Shown: piece by piece, positions 20,776 to 33,641 of the stretch
Position numbering within the stretch: the first letter of the stretch is position 1
Layout: every line of letters starts with the position of its first letter
Origin: Doryteuthis pealeii
Taxonomy: Eukaryota > Mollusca > Cephalopoda > Myopsida > Loliginidae
Reading direction: 5' to 3'
NCBI GenBank assembly: GCA_023376005.1
Contig: CM042179.1
Span: 22,473,321 to 22,537,320 of the forward strand
Length of the DNA stretch: 64,000 nt
Notes under the pieces: model-generated
Seen by the model: the letters and a program-made list of their open reading frames with translations, nothing else
What the model was told of the DNA's origin: nothing
The model's database searches: none
Position numbers and translations under genes: made by a program

Positions 20776-20999
20776 AACAGAATTAATGTTTTATTCATTG
20801 TTCATTTCTGTTTGGGCATATTCAGCTTCAGTCTCATACATCTTGAACAAATCTGTATTTCGAAGAAAAAGTTACTTTTCATTAATTTTTGCTTTTCGTA
20901 AATAGTAAATACAGTTTTCAGTTTCAATACTTTTTGTATACTACTTCAAGCTTGATATTTTTTTAACAGAATCCGATGGTATATACGTGTCGGCTAATA

Positions 21000-21600
21000 A
21001 CCAAGAAAAGAGATGTTATTCAGATTTGAAATCTAGCATATACCTTAATAACTAAGAAACACACCAAATTTAGTTATTGATTTTTACTAATTAAAGGATA
21101 CAATTAATTATACAAAAATCAAACGATTTGCAGAAAGATTTGCTGCTTCTAACATTAAACTTTGGCTGGCTGCTGGCAATATCAGCAGTGATCCAAAATG
21201 GCCACTACAACTATTACTTCGATTTGACCTTCCTAAAATAGTAAACATAGCTCTATTTCTATTAAAACTAATAGCGAACATTACTGCCAATGCATGTTTT
21301 AATATCACCTTGATTCAATAGGCAAAATTTGAATCAAATCCGTTTTCAAAAATTGTTCTGTAATTTAGTATGAACTGTTAAAATCTTTTGAAGAACTAAA
21401 AAAATCAACTTTTCAAAAATATATTTTTAAGTGAAAGAAAAAAAAAAGTAATACGAACAAATTTACATATATGAACAAACAAAAATTAAATGAACAAATT
21501 TTTATCAATATTTTTTTCCGAATACTTTCATATTTCTTAGAATATAATATATCCATTTTTAATCAGTGAAACTCAAAACTTTATTTGGAAGAAACTATTC
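21000..21600. repeat. Dispersed AT-rich repeat, copy 1 (inverted at 49.2-49.66 kb)
   Basis: The segment around 21030-21125 ('aactaagaaacacaccaaat', 'agttattgatttttact') is found reversed at about 49565-49660. A second block at about 21500-21560 matches 49390-49440 reversed. The rest is AT-rich without recognisable genes. Confidence 0.55.
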
Positions 21601-21938
21601 ATAAAATAAAGAAGTTTGAATTAATATGCTAAATATTCTATCAACAAATAAGCTAATGTTTAGTTATTAGCTTCTTTGTTACTTTTAGAGGTCAAAAAAG
21701 AAATAAATTACACTGATACATTTTATCACTAACTCAACAAGCAATTAAAAACTGAATTTAAAATTGTTTTATGTACAAAAAAGTTTAAAAAAAATTGATA
21801 CAAAACATTCACGATATGAGTTACTTTTTGAAATATTCTACCCCCCCCCAAAAAAAAAATACAATCCGCAAATTCTTACCAATTAAAAAAAGTTTTGGAT
21901 ATAAAAAAAGTGGACACCTACATACTATTATTATTTTC

Positions 21939-24900
21939 AAATTGCTAACTGGATTTGGAACTGAACCATTCACCTTTCAATTAAACTTTTGGTAGAAAAC
22001 ATTATTCTATTTACGATATAACCATGCTTCAAATTGCTAACTGGATTTGAAACTGAACCATTTACCTTTCAATGAAACTTTTGGTAGAAAACATTATTCT
22101 ATTTACGATATAACCATGCTTCAAATTGCTAACTGGATTTGAAACTGAACCATTTACCTTTCAATGAAACTTTTGGTAGAAAACATTATTCTATTTACGA
22201 TATAACCATGCTTCAAATTGCTAACTGGATTTGAAACTGAACCATTTACCTTTCAATGAAACTTTTGGTAGAAAACATTATTCTATTTACGATATAACCA
22301 TGCTTCAAATTGCTAACTGGATTTGAAACTGAACCATTTACCTTTCAATGAAACTTTTGGTAGAAAACATTATTCTATTTACGATATAACCATGCTTCAA
22401 ATTGCTAACTGGATTTGAAACTGAACCATTTACCTTTCAGTGAAACTTTTGGTAGAAAACATTATTCTATTTACGATATAACCATGCTTCAAATTGCTAA
22501 CTGGATTTGAAACTGAACCATTTACCTTTCAGTGAAACTTTTGGTAGAAAACATTATTCTATTTACGATATAACCATGCTTCAAATTGCTAACTGGATTT
22601 GAAACTGAACCATTTACCTTTCAGTGAAACTTTTGGTAGAAGAAAGTATTCTATTTACGATATAACCATGCTTCAAATTGCTAACTGGATTTGAAACTGA
22701 ACCATTTACCTTTCAATGAAACTTTTGGTAGAAAACATTATTCTATTTACGATATAACCATGCTTCAATTGCTAACTGGATTTGAAACTGAACCATTTAC
22801 CTTTCAATGAAACTTTTGGTAGAAAACATTATTCTATTTACGATATAACCATGCTTCAAATTGCTAACTGGATTTGAAACTGAACCATTTACCTTTCAAT
22901 GAAACTTTTGGTAGAAAACATTATTCTATTTACGATATAACCATGCTTCAAATTGCTAACTGGATTTGAAACTGAACCATTTACCTTTCAGTGAAACTTT
23001 TGGTAGAAAACATTATTCTATTTACGATATAACCATGCTTCAAATTGCTAACTGGATTTGAAACTGAACCATTTACCTTTCAGTGAAACTTTTGGTAGAA
23101 AACATTATTCTATTTACTATATAACCATGCTTCAAATTGCTAACTGGATTTGAAACTGAACCATTTACCTTTCAGTGAAACTTTTGGTAGAAGAAAGTAT
23201 TCTATTTACGATATAACCATGCTTCAAATTGCTAACTGGATTTGAAACTGAACCATTTACCTTTCAATGAAACTTTTGGTAGAAAACATTATTCTATTTA
23301 CGATATAACCATGCTTCAAATTGCTAACTGGATTTGAAACTGAACCATTTACCTTTCAATGAAACTTTTGGTAGAAAACATTATTCTATTTACGATATAA
23401 CCATGCTTCAAATTGCTAACTGGATTTGAAACTGAACCATTTACCTTTCAATGAAACTTTTGGTAGAAAACATTATTCTATTTACGATATAACCATGCTT
23501 CAAATTGCTAACTGGATTTGAAACTGAACCATTTACCTTTCAGTGAAACTTTTGGTAGAAGAAAGTATTCTATTTACGATATAACCATGCTTCAAATTGC
23601 TAACTGGATTTGAAACTGAACCATTTACCTTTCAATGAAACTTTTGGTAGAAAACATTATTCTATTTACGATATAACCATGCTTCAAATTGCTAACTGGA
23701 TTTGAAACTGAACCATTTACCTTTCAATGAAACTTTTGGTAGAAAACATTATTCTATTTACGATATAACCATGCTTCAAATTGCTAACTGGATTTGAAAC
23801 TGAACCATTTACCTTTCAGTGAAACTTTTGGTAGAAAACATTATTCTATTTACGATATAACCATGCTTCAAATTGCTAACTGGATTTGAAACTGAACCAT
23901 TTACCTTTCAGTGAAACTTTTGGTAGAAAACATTATTCTATTTACGATATAACCATGCTTCAAATTGCTAACTGGATTTGAAACTGAACCATTTACCTTT
24001 CAGTGAAACTTTTGGTAGAAGAAAGTATTCTATTTACGATATAACCATGCTTCAAATTGCTAACTGGATTTGAAACTGAACCATTTACCTTTCAATGAAA
24101 CTTTTGGTAGAAAACATTATTCTATTTACGATATAACCATGCTTCAAATTGCTAACTGGATTTGAAACTGAACCATTTACCTTTCAATGAAACTTTTGGT
24201 AGAAAACATTATTCTATTTACGATATAACCATGCTTCAAATTGCTAACTGGATTTGAAACTGAACCATTTACCTTTCAATGAAACTTTTGGTAGAAAATT
24301 ATTCTATTTACGATATAACCATGCTTCAAATTGCTAACTGGATTTGAAACTGAACCATTTACCTTTCAATGAAACTTTTGGTAGAAAACATTATTCTATT
24401 TACGATATAACCATGCTTCAAATTGCTAACTGGATTTGAAACTGAACCATTTACCTTTCAGTGAAACTTTTGGTAGAAAACATTATTCTATTTACGATAT
24501 AACCATGCTTCAAATTGCTAACTGGATTTGAAACTGAACCATTTACCTTTCAATGAAACTTTTGGTAGAAAAAGTATTCTATTTACGATATAACCATGCT
24601 TCAAATTGCTAACTGGATTTGAAACTGAACCATTTACCTTTCAATGAAACTTTTGGTAGAAAACATTATTCTATTTACGATATAACCATGCTTCAAATTG
24701 CTAACTGGATTTGAAACTGAACCATTTACCTTTCAATGAAACTTTTAGAAAACATTATTCTATTTACGATATAACCATGCTTCAAATTGCTAACTGGATT
24801 TGAAACTGAACCATTTACCTTTCAATGAAACTTTTGGTAGAAAACATTATTCTATTTACGATATAACCATGCTTCAAATTGCTAACTGGATTTGAAACTG

Positions 24901-26193
24901 AACCATTTACCTTTCAGTGAAACTTTTGGTAGAAAAATATTCTATTTACGATATAACCATGCTTCAAATTGCTAACTGGATTTGAAACTGAACCATTTAC
25001 CTTTCAATGAAACTTTTGGTAGAAAAAGTATTCTATTTACGATATAACCATGCTTCAAATTGCTAACTGGATTTGAAACTGAACCATTTACCTTTCAATG
25101 AAACTTTTGGTAGAAAACATTATTCTATTTACGATATAACCATGCTTCAAATTGCTAACTGGATTTGAAACTGAACCATTTACCTTTCAATGAAACTTTT
25201 GGTAGAAAACATTATTCTATTTACGATATAACCATGCTTCAAATTGCTAACTGGATTTGAAACTGAACCATTTACCTTTCAATGAAACTTTTGGTAGAAA
25301 ACATTATTCTATTTACGATATAACCATGCTTCAAATTGCTAACTGGATTTGAAACTGAACCATTTACCTTTCAGTGAAACTTTTGGTAGAAAACATTATT
25401 CTATTTACGATATAACCATGCTTCAAATTGCTAACTGGATTTGAAACTGAACCATTTACCTTTCAGTGAAACTTTTGGTAGAAAACATTATTCTATTTAC
25501 TCCATGCTTCAAATTGCTAACTGGATTTGAAACTGAACCATTTACCTTTCAGTGAAACTTTTGGTAGAAGAAAGTATTCTATTTACGATATAACCATGCT
25601 TCAAATTGCTAACTGGATTTGAAACTGAACCATTTAAATTCAATGAAACTTTTGGTAGAAAACATTATTCTATTTACGATATAACCATGCTTCAAATTGC
25701 TAACTGGATTTGAAACTGAACCATTTACCTTTCAATGAAACTTTTGGTAGAAAACATTATTCTATTTACGATATAACCATGCTTCAAATTGCTAACTGGA
25801 TTTGAAACTGAACCATTTACCTTTCAATGAAACTTTTGGTAGAAAACATTATTCTATTTACGATATAACCATGCTTCAAATTGCTAACTGCTGAACCATT
25901 TACCTTTCAATGAAACTTTTGGTAGAAACATTATTCTATTTACTATATAACCATGCTTCAAATTGCTAACTGGATTTGAAACATTAAACTTTTGGTAGAA
26001 AACATTATTCTATTTACTATATAACCATGCTTCAAATTGCTAACTGGATTTGAAACTGAACCATTTACCTTTCAGTGAAACTTTTGGTAGAAACATTATT
26101 CTATTTACGATATAACCATGCTTCAAATTGCTAACTGGATTTGAAACTGAACCATTTACCTTTCAGTGAAACTTTTGGTAGAAAACATTATCT
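21939..26193 (+). repeat. 92-bp satellite array, about 46 units
   Basis: Unit landmarks: CAAATTGCTAACTGGATTTG, AAACTGAACCATTTACCTTT, CAATGAAACTTTTGGTAGAA, AACATTATTCTATTTACGAT, ATAACCATGCTT. Successive ATTGCTAACT starts at 21941, 22033 and 22125 give the 92-bp period. Most units are over 95% identical by eye, so the array is young or homogenised. The first unit is the most diverged, and units near 25.5-26.1 kb carry deletions, as expected at array edges. Two marker variants, CAGTG for CAATG and GAAGAAAGTATT for GAAAACATTATT, recur in blocks. 92 bp is not divisible by 3, and no long frame crosses the array. Confidence 0.97.
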
Positions 26194-27239
26194 ACGACAG
26201 AGCATTTGCTGAGCATCATAGGTGTATAATATAAAGTATGACATCCAGTCTTCATAATAAAATGAATCCAACTATCGCTAAATTACAAAATCTTAAAGCA
26301 CATTTGGAACTAAAACTAAAACCCCGACCCCAGTTACCCGACCCCAGTGAGTATTTCCACATAACTGGCGGTGTATGTTATAATATCACAGATTCTATTG
26401 ATGAAATTAGAATTTAACGCCTTTTCAATCATTTTATGTAATTTAGTATTAAGTGTAAAAAGAAAAGTTAATTTTTTGTTGAACTAGAAAATAAATCATG
26501 AAAACGTTCCAAAATTTTTTTTGTTGGTTTTCCTTATACTATTTTAAATGTATGAAAAAGATATAGGTACCAACAAAATGTGCACCGATTTTCATTTTAA
26601 AAACGAATTAGATTAATTAAATCGATTATTTGAGGGACAAATTTTTGTTTTGGTTGAAAAGTAGCTACATACAGTAAAAAGCAATATAATTTACATATGT
26701 AATTAATTTTTCATACATTTTAAACATTAAATTCGAACAATATGAGTGCTTTCTGTGAAGTAAATTACGTACTAAAACACAGACGTTATTAGAATTTTAA
26801 AACACTTATAACAGTTTCCTCTTAAAAATCAATAACAAAAAACATTAAATACACTATGTACAGAAAATTACTTACTTTTTGATATTTTCTTTTTAATGGG
26901 ATATCTTTTTTTTTGTTCCAAACACGCAGAAAAACTAAGAGAACAAAAATAATCTTGCGTTTTTTGTTTACAAAAGTCTGCGAGAAAACTGTTTAAAATA
27001 CGGTGGCCGATACGGATAAAAAATTTACCAAAGATCAGGGAATTATCTGATTTTAGTAAAATTTTCAGTGTCGACTTATTAATGAATGAATTCTTTCTTT
27101 TAAATTTCTAAATCATTTCAATTAAACTGATTCAATGGAAATAAATCGAAATTCTTTAAAATGAATATTACCTTGAAATCAACAATTTATATACCTAATT
27201 AATTGATAAAATTCATTTAAGATATAAATGTTGCGTCTT
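26194..27239. other. AT-rich stretch without recognised genes
   Basis: Right flank of the satellite. Contains a segment at about 27020-27065 (TTTACCAAAGATCAGGGAAT) that recurs at 47470 and, inverted, near 48160, so it belongs to a dispersed repeat. Nothing coding is recognised. Confidence 0.5.
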
Positions 27240-28499
27240 ATCAATTTTTGCTGTGATATAATTTGTTCTTATGGCGTTATTTTGTGCAACAATTATTAGT
27301 GATTCATCTTCTCTCTTGAGGTTTCTTCTTCTTAACTCCGCCCAAGTCTATTTATGTGCACCCTATCCGATTTGTCGTTTGAAGTGACCATATAATTGTT
27401 TTTCTTCTCATCTTTGTTTTCTAGTTTTCGTTATTTTCCTGTTTATCCATATATTTCATCTGCTGTTGTTGGCTGCCATAAGTAATCTTTCTTTGTTCTT
27501 TTTTGTGTATCCTTCGAGTCCTTGGATTGTGGCCTCTACACAGTCCTCTATGTTGGCAAGACCTCTTCCACCTTCTTTTCTTGAAACATATAGCCTATCT
27601 TTATCATCTCTAGGGTGTAGAACCTTGTATATCGTCATTAATTTCCTAGTCCTTTGGTTGATCTGTCTGATTTCTTCTTTTGTCCATTTTAAGAATGGCC
27701 CAGAGTATCTTATAACGGGGACGACCCAGGTATTTATTCCTTTGATGAGTTTTCTGTTATTGAGCTTGGTTTATAAGAGTTTTCTTGTTTTTCTGAGGTA
27801 TTCTTTTTTAAAACTTTTTCTTTCATCTCTGCTTGATATTGTCTGCTTCTAAAACTACTAAGTATTTGTAAGTTTCTTTTTCTTCAAGTGATTTTATAGT
27901 GTCCTGATTTGGTAGTTGTATTCCGTCCATTAATTTTCTTTCCCCCTTTTTTATTACTAACATAGCACATTTTTTGATTCCGAATTTTATCACTATATCT
28001 TGGCTGTATATTCTGATAGTTTGTACCAATGGTTTCTAGTTCTTTTTATTTATTTTTTTGAAAATTTGTTATGTCATCCATGTACATAAGGTGGTTTATT
28101 TTTCCTAAGAGTTAGTGAATTTGTATCCCCTGTGCATTTTCTGAGTATATAATTGAGTGGCATCATTGCTATAATAAATAATAGTGGTGATAGCGAGTCT
28201 CCTTGGAAAATACCCCTTTGGATTTTTACTTCTGTCAGGGATTGTCCTCCTGCTTTTAATTAGACTCTCCAGTTTTCCATGGCGTTTTTGATAAAGTTTA
28301 TGATGTTGGATATTTTGTACATTTTTAGACATTCTAAAATCCAAGTGTGGGATTATGTCATATGGTTTTCTGTAGTCAATCCATGCCATTGCAATATTTT
28401 TTCGCGTATTTTTAACTTCTTTAAGGATGTGTTGATCTATATAAAGTAAGTCATGTGTTCCTCTTTTTCCCTTGCGGCATCCTTTCTGTTCTTTCTTCC

Positions 28500-28500
<1 letters not shown>
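27240..28500 (-). pseudogene. Decayed LINE reverse transcriptase with YMDD motif
   Basis: Minus-strand reading from about 28490, with several frameshifts, gives in order [38 protein letters not shown], a GYFPRR segment where GIFQGD would be expected, and INHLMYMDDI (28063-28092) with the catalytic YMDD aspartates. It continues IKFGIKKCAMLVIKKGERK, SLEEKETYKYL, VLHPRDDKDRLYVSRKEGGR and finally SLIIVAQNNAIRTNYI at about 27240-27295. This is the palm, thumb and C-terminal part of a non-LTR reverse transcriptase. It is broken in at least four places. A TTA repeat adjoins at 28499-28532. The endonuclease region is absent. Confidence 0.85.
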
Positions 28501-28533
<33 letters not shown>

Positions 28534-28559
28534 TAACCCCCCCCCCACACACACACACA

Positions 28560-29070
28560 AAGTGTTTTGAAAAATGTGTTGAAAGTGTATGAAAACTGAA
28601 GCTGTATTTACCAAGACAGAAATGGGCAATTAATGTATCATTAATTTTCTATTTTTTGTTCACATTAATTCCAATTTACATATGTGTCTGTTTGTCTGTT
28701 ACTTAAACTAAGTCACCACCGATGTCACAATTCCCTTAATTATTTACGTCACATTTTCCATAATTAAAAAAAATTCAAATCCCAATTATTAATAAAATTG
28801 TTTTATATTATTAAAACGGTTGGCCTTATCTACATAAAAAACATGCAATTCTATTCATGTATACAACCAAATAACGGTTTACAGTATGAACGGGAAGGCT
28901 AATTTTCATATTGATTTTTAAAATTTGATTTTAATAAATATTTGCTTGGTTTTATTGTTTTTTCTAATTGCTTGGCTTTATCTTAATAAATATATGCAAA
29001 AATCCAGTCGATGAATAAAATAAAAAACATCCACAAAGAAAAAGAAATAACTGTAATTTTATTCTTTACT
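28560..29070 (+). repeat. Dispersed repeat, copy 1 of 3
   Basis: Contains 'tcacaattcccttaattatt' and 'gaacgggaaggctaattttc', which reappear in reverse at about 58.93-59.16 kb and, more diverged, near 61.2-61.35 kb. Probably a non-autonomous element; ends not defined. Confidence 0.55.
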
Positions 29071-29394
29071 CTTTAATTTAGTTAAATTTAGAAAGAAATT
29101 AGCAATGAAAGTCGGGAGTGATGGGAAGAGCTAGCATCAAACATGTTCTATTCTTTGATTATACGTCCTCTGTTTCAAATAAGTTTAACGTAATAATTTA
29201 ATTTTAGATAATTCTAAACATGCGCCCAGGATGTACATGTTTTTGCTAGTTTATGCAATCTTAATTCCATGATATCGTAGTCCTTATATCAATGGAGTGA
29301 ATTTTATCTAACCTTTGAATTTAGCACTTCACATAATATCACATGGTATCAAATTTCATGTTTGATCTTTACAGATCAAATGACACTGCAGTTC

Positions 29395-30025
29395 TTAATG
29401 TGTGGGGCGTGTGGCATAAGTTACTAACTTAGGAAATAGACCCAACGAGCAAAGTTCAAATTCTATATGGGGCTGTTTGAATTTCACTTTGGTACCAATG
29501 CTCTTGGAAAAGGCATGTGGAAAAGGCATGAACCTTTCTTTTGTCCCCCAACTATGGATAGATAGTACACGCACTTCATGCCACCCGACTATCAAATTTC
29601 CTTTAAAACACATCAACACATCTGATCAACCACAGGCCAATATTAAATTCTTATTCTAAGTCAACTGACCAACCCTACAGAATAAATCCATGCACACAAA
29701 CCTACCCATCAGTGCCTCACCCTCATCCATTCACCATTTTCACTATAAAAGCAAATGTATGTGTGCCTATGTTCAATAAAGTTGAGGAACCTTCAATCAA
29801 TATGTGGCGAAATATCCACAAAATCTTATGCTGTTTTTGTGCTGTTTTTGTCCACATTTTCCTCTATTCTCAACTACATTTTGTCGGATTTATTCAAATC
29901 CTCCACTCCTCATAGATAGTACAGCAGATTGTGCTCTTTAGCAAATTCTATATGGGACTGTTTGAATTTCACTTTGGTGCCAATGCCCTTGGAAAAGGCA
30001 TGTGGAAAAGGCATGAACCTCTTTT
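29395..30025 (+). mobile_element. SINE2 fragments (two)
   Basis: At 29398-29590: a head-like GGGGCGTGTGGCATAAGTTA, AAAGTTCAAATTCTATATGG, then 'ctgtttgaatttcac' and 'ttggaaaaggcatg'. A second piece with the same 'ctgtttgaatttcactttgg' block lies at 29945-30015. Between them are frames without recognisable domains. Confidence 0.55.
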
Positions 30026-30027
30026 TT

Positions 30028-30212
30028 AAATCCCCAACCACGGGTTAGGGTTAGGGGTTAGGGTTAGGGTTAGGTTAGGGTTAGTTTTATAATTTTAAAA
30101 ATCTCTAAAGATCGTCCGTTAACAAACAACCGGATTTTGATGGTGTAAATGAAAAACATGTCCTTCTGAATCGAGATCGCAGATGGGGTGCCTAAAAGTT
30201 ATATGGTCGGAT
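30028..30212. mobile_element. Telomere-motif MITE, family B, right half
   Basis: Starts in the loop array GGGTTAGGGTTAGGTTAGGG and continues into the family B right arm ('acaaccggattttgatggtg', 'gtaaatgaaaaacatgtcc', 'gggtgcctaaaag', 'tatatggtc'). The left arm is missing. Confidence 0.7.
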
Positions 30213-30365
30213 TTTTCTTCCTCAGAATTGTTTCATTATGTCGTGTGGAATAAGAAATATTAAACGGTTCCAAGTTTATGCCTTGTGCTTTTCCAACATG
30301 GATGCCACATTCAGTAGAATGTTTCACAACGATTTTTAAAGATGCAATACATGTGATTGATCATA

Positions 30366-30526
30366 TTGGGTTGGTGCATAATTATTGCAGATTTTTTCAA
30401 CAAATCTATGGAAAAAAAAGCTCTGATCAGGAATTGAACTCGGGTCGAAGAAATTGCATAATTATTACGGCCTTTTTTTCAAGAGAATTGTTGAAGAAAA
30501 GCCGCAATGATTATGTACCAACCTAA
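30366..30526. mobile_element. Short mariner-type MITE (161 bp) containing a SINE2 scrap
   Basis: Inverted ends TTGGGTTGGTGCATAATTAT and TTAGGTTGGTACATAATCAT (minus strand), both flanked by TA. Such ends are typical of mariner subfamilies with 'GGTTGGT-CA-AA' termini. The centre carries GCTCTGATCAGGAATTGAAC, TCGGGTCGA, the minus-strand SINE2 box B region, so SINE DNA was captured or inserted here. Confidence 0.78.
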
Positions 30527-30574
30527 TATATCAAAAGTTGATCCCAATTTGACAATTACAAAAGTAATATTTGG

Positions 30575-31000
30575 CTTGGCCACGCCAGGAGGATGGACAA
30601 AGGCCGCATCCCCAAAGACCTACTGTACGGCGAATTAGCAGAGGGCACCTGACCAGTAGGGAGACCACACATGCGCTTTAAAGATGTCTGTAAGAGAAAT
30701 ATGAAAACATACCACATTAACACCAACACATGGGAGGTTTGTGCAGAAGTCCGTGAGACCTGGCGACTCCTCGTCAGACAAGGAACGAAAAGGAGTGGAA
30801 AAAAGAGGAAAGAAGCCGCCACGGAAAATAGAGCCAAAAGGAAGGAGAGACAACATCAACTCCAACAAGCATCACTGTTTGTTTGCAGTCACTGCTCCAG
30901 AGATTGCCATTCAAAATTTAGTCTGTTCAGCCACTCACGCAGTTGCAGATAATAAAAAATAGACACTACGCCATCATCTTTAGTAGACGGAAGGGGGCCA
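30575..31000 (+). pseudogene. LINE 3' end with CCHC-like finger
   Basis: Plus-strand frames read RIPKDLLYGELAEGT after one shift, RFKDVCKRNMKTYHINTNTW, EVCAEVRETWRLLVRQG, and then SLFVCSHCSRDCHSKFSLFS followed by HSRSC. The last part is a C-x2-C...H-x-C zinc-finger-like end seen on many LINE ORF2 proteins. It ends in GACACTACGCCATCATCTTT, as does the copy at 20.29 kb. Same family, opposite strand; inactive. Confidence 0.78.
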
Positions 31001-31039
31001 ACAAACATTTTCAAAATGGCGTTCAAAATGGCCGACTGC

Positions 31040-31900
31040 GAAATCCTTAAAATGCTCATATTTAGTTAATTAATCTCTCTAGAAAATGTTTAACTGTAGT
31101 AATTTGTAGTATTACGTGTGTTTAGTAATATATTAAAGGTGTAACATAGTTTGACCATCAAAAGATTTTTATTTTCGAGATGGCGTCCACTAGATATTCT
31201 AACTACTTTAGTAAGTTGTTAAAAAAAGAAGAAGAAGAAAACCTACCTTTTATAGTAGGGAATAATATATCAAAAACATTTAAACTGCATGAGAAAATAT
31301 GTAGAGTGACGCCATGTTAAAAATATACAATGGGTGCCATCTTAAAAATAAAAACTTTCTGGTGGTCAAATTATGATAGATCTTTAGTATGTTATTAAGA
31401 ACACTTAATATAGCAAATTACTCTTCTTAAACATTATTTAGGTTGATAAATTAAATTATAATCATTTTAAGGATTTGGCTGTCTGCTACCTTGGATACTA
31501 TTTTAAAAAAGCTACCTTTGTAATTGTCTTATTGTGATTAACTTTTGATATCTTATCAATCACATCTAATGTTATTGAAAACCGTTGAGAAAACTTTGAT
31601 ATAGGAATAATTAGCATTAAAACAGATTTGGTGGTGATCTTGGAAAAGCACAAGGTGGAAACATGGAGACATTTTATATGTTGTTCCTCACCACTGTGAT
31701 ACAACATGGCTTCCCAGTGGCGTTTAAAATTTATTAACGGGGGAAAAAAAGAAATCTTTTTTCTTTAATTTATAAGTCAGAAGACATAATTTTGTTAAGA
31801 GGAAAAACATATTAAAACTAAGATTTTGTTATTTTTCTGATTGAGTTTACAAATTCAAGCAAAGGTCACTGCAGTTACTAAATTGATGTATTTGTCAAAG
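31040..31900 (-). repeat. Dispersed ~870-bp repeat, copy 2 (inverted to 9.0-9.93 kb)
   Basis: Reverse-complement match to 9000-9930. It starts next to the LINE end at 31.0 kb. Divergence looks modest, including indels such as an extra GAAGAAGAAGAAA near 31228. Confidence 0.8.
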
Positions 31901-33357
31901 CTGTCAAAAATGGCAGTGCAGGTATATTGCATTGCTTGATCTGTCCAGGTGTGACTTGAGATGAAATTCAGTGGACTTAATTTTTTTCTGAAGTCGACAA
32001 AGATCAGAGATCAATCTGATTTAAATTTAATCTATGTGACACTGTTGCATAATCCATGGGTAGCGTTGATTATTGGCAACACCCTGTAACTCTGGGGTGG
32101 CGAGAATACAAAGAACCCAAAATGGAAAGTTACAGACCGTTGGGGATCTTTGAGTCCAGAAGCAGGAAAACCGCCAATCACTTGAAGTCACATGAGATCT
32201 AGTGAGATCCTCAGTACCAGCCAGAATGTTAAGCAAGAAAGACGTTACTTGCTTAGCTGAACTCATCTACGCGTGCTGTGTTAGATAGTAAAGAAACTTA
32301 ATTAGGAATAAAAGTTTTAAAAAGTAACATGGCGTTGTTGGTCAATGAATGCCTTAGCCAGAAAATGAATCAACAACAAGAATCCAAACAAGAAGAAGAA
32401 GATAGAATTCAACATGGCGACTGGTCGATCACAGATGGCTAGAGAAGAAGAAAGAAGTAAGTAATGCAAGTATGCATTGTCATATATCTCTCTGATATTC
32501 TGTCTACCTCTCTCCACACTCTCCCTATCACATAAGAACATTGTTTATGTACCCGCAACATGTGTGAGTATGAGGTGAGGTAAAAGGAAGAGTGAACAAA
32601 AATAATGACTCAAACAAGTCCAAGTAGGAGAGAAATATTTCGTCCTTCTGACGCGAAGAACATCCTCAGTCTCAGTCTGACTTTATTCAAAGCAAAATAC
32701 GTACATTTGTGTTTATAGAAGAGAAAGTGAGTTTGTGGTGAAATTGAGGGGTAGGGAAGTTACGGAGGATTTTATGAAATGAGAATAACATCATATAAAG
32801 TTGGGGGTTTAGAGGAAGCTAGTAAGATGAGAAGAGGAGGTTGCTAGGTGCTTGATGGGAGAGGAGGTGGTTGGGAGAAGAGGGTAAAATTCATGGTCGG
32901 GGAGAGTTTGATTTATTTCATGGGGATGATAAGGAGGAAGGTGGTGTTGGGTGTCATTAGATCAGTTTTGTGGTGGGTTGAGTATATAACAATACGAGAA
33001 CGCACTTTCCGATTAAAAAGGGGCTGAGTGTTTTTGCTCCTCTTTTCGATCTCTGGAAACAGTAGCTAAGTCTTGATTAGCTGATCCATCAGAGGTTTTT
33101 AAGTCTACACTTTTCTTCTAGGAAATATGTGTTCTGTGACTGTTTTATCAAGAAAAGCGAGACCAAGCGAGAATACTCTGAAATTACTACCAGAAGAAGT
33201 TCTTATCTCTAGAAGAAAACTCCAAATAAGTAACGGAGAGTTCTTCAGAAAGCACCGAACACACCTTTTCCACTGAAAAACTTGATGCTAATTAAAAATG
33301 TCAATAAAATTCCTCGCTGTGTCTTTTCCAACTCTTACCTAGAGTGCGAACGTTTTT
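31901..33357. other. Region without a recognised gene
   Basis: Contains G-rich, purine-rich DNA at about 32750-32960 (GAGGAGGTTGCTAGG-like) and a short plus-strand frame from ATG at 32330 (38 codons). The ATG at 32414 followed by GTAAGTAA at 32454 could look like a first exon, but nothing downstream supports it. A segment near 33290-33320 with AATAAA (TCAATAAAATTCCTCGC) may be part of an unrecognised retroelement. Confidence 0.35.
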
Positions 33358-33374
33358 CTTTTACTATTATATAT

Positions 33375-33641
33375 ATTTACCTACCGACCCCGCACGAGCA
33401 CGTCATTTTTTAAGCGGAGTTTAACAGGTTTGAATTCAGAGTTTTCCTTCTCCTATACTGGTTACCTAGCGCTGGTTAAAGAGCCCAGTCTGTCCTGCTA
33501 TTTACCCATAGCTGGAGGGAGAATCGGATTAATACCTTTCCCAAGGGTATTAGCGTCATGTTAAATGCAAATAGCTCTGACCAGGAATTGAACTCGGGTC
33601 GATGAGTCCACTTCCTACAACTCTAACCATTAGACCACGCG
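33375..33641 (-). mobile_element. SINE2, full length, with 17-bp target-site duplication
   Basis: The minus strand starts GCGTGGTCTAATGGTTAGAG (box A region), then GACCCGAGTTCAATTCCTGG (box B region), then the SINE2 body: TAATACCCTTGGGAAAGGTA, CTATGGGTAAATAGCAGGAC, GGGCTCTTTAACC. It ends near GTCGGTAGGTAAATAT. The 17-bp CTTTTACTATTATATAT flanks it exactly at 33358-33374 and 33642-33658, which proves retroposition and fixes the boundaries. This is the reference copy for the fragments elsewhere in the window. Confidence 0.93.

Noticed and set aside
21939..26193. CRISPR-like array or tandemly repeated gene
   Set aside because: Units are contiguous with no unique spacers, the period is 92 bp, and no frame is kept; it is a satellite.
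31498..31707. 69-residue frame shared with 9.24 kb as evidence of a conserved gene
   Set aside because: Similarity is equally strong outside the frame because the whole ~870-bp repeat is duplicated.
32414..32461. A first coding exon: ATG GCG ACT GGT ... followed by GTAAGTAA
   Set aside because: Only about 14 codons, an upstream ATG in another frame, and no downstream exon or domain. Kept as a remark only.
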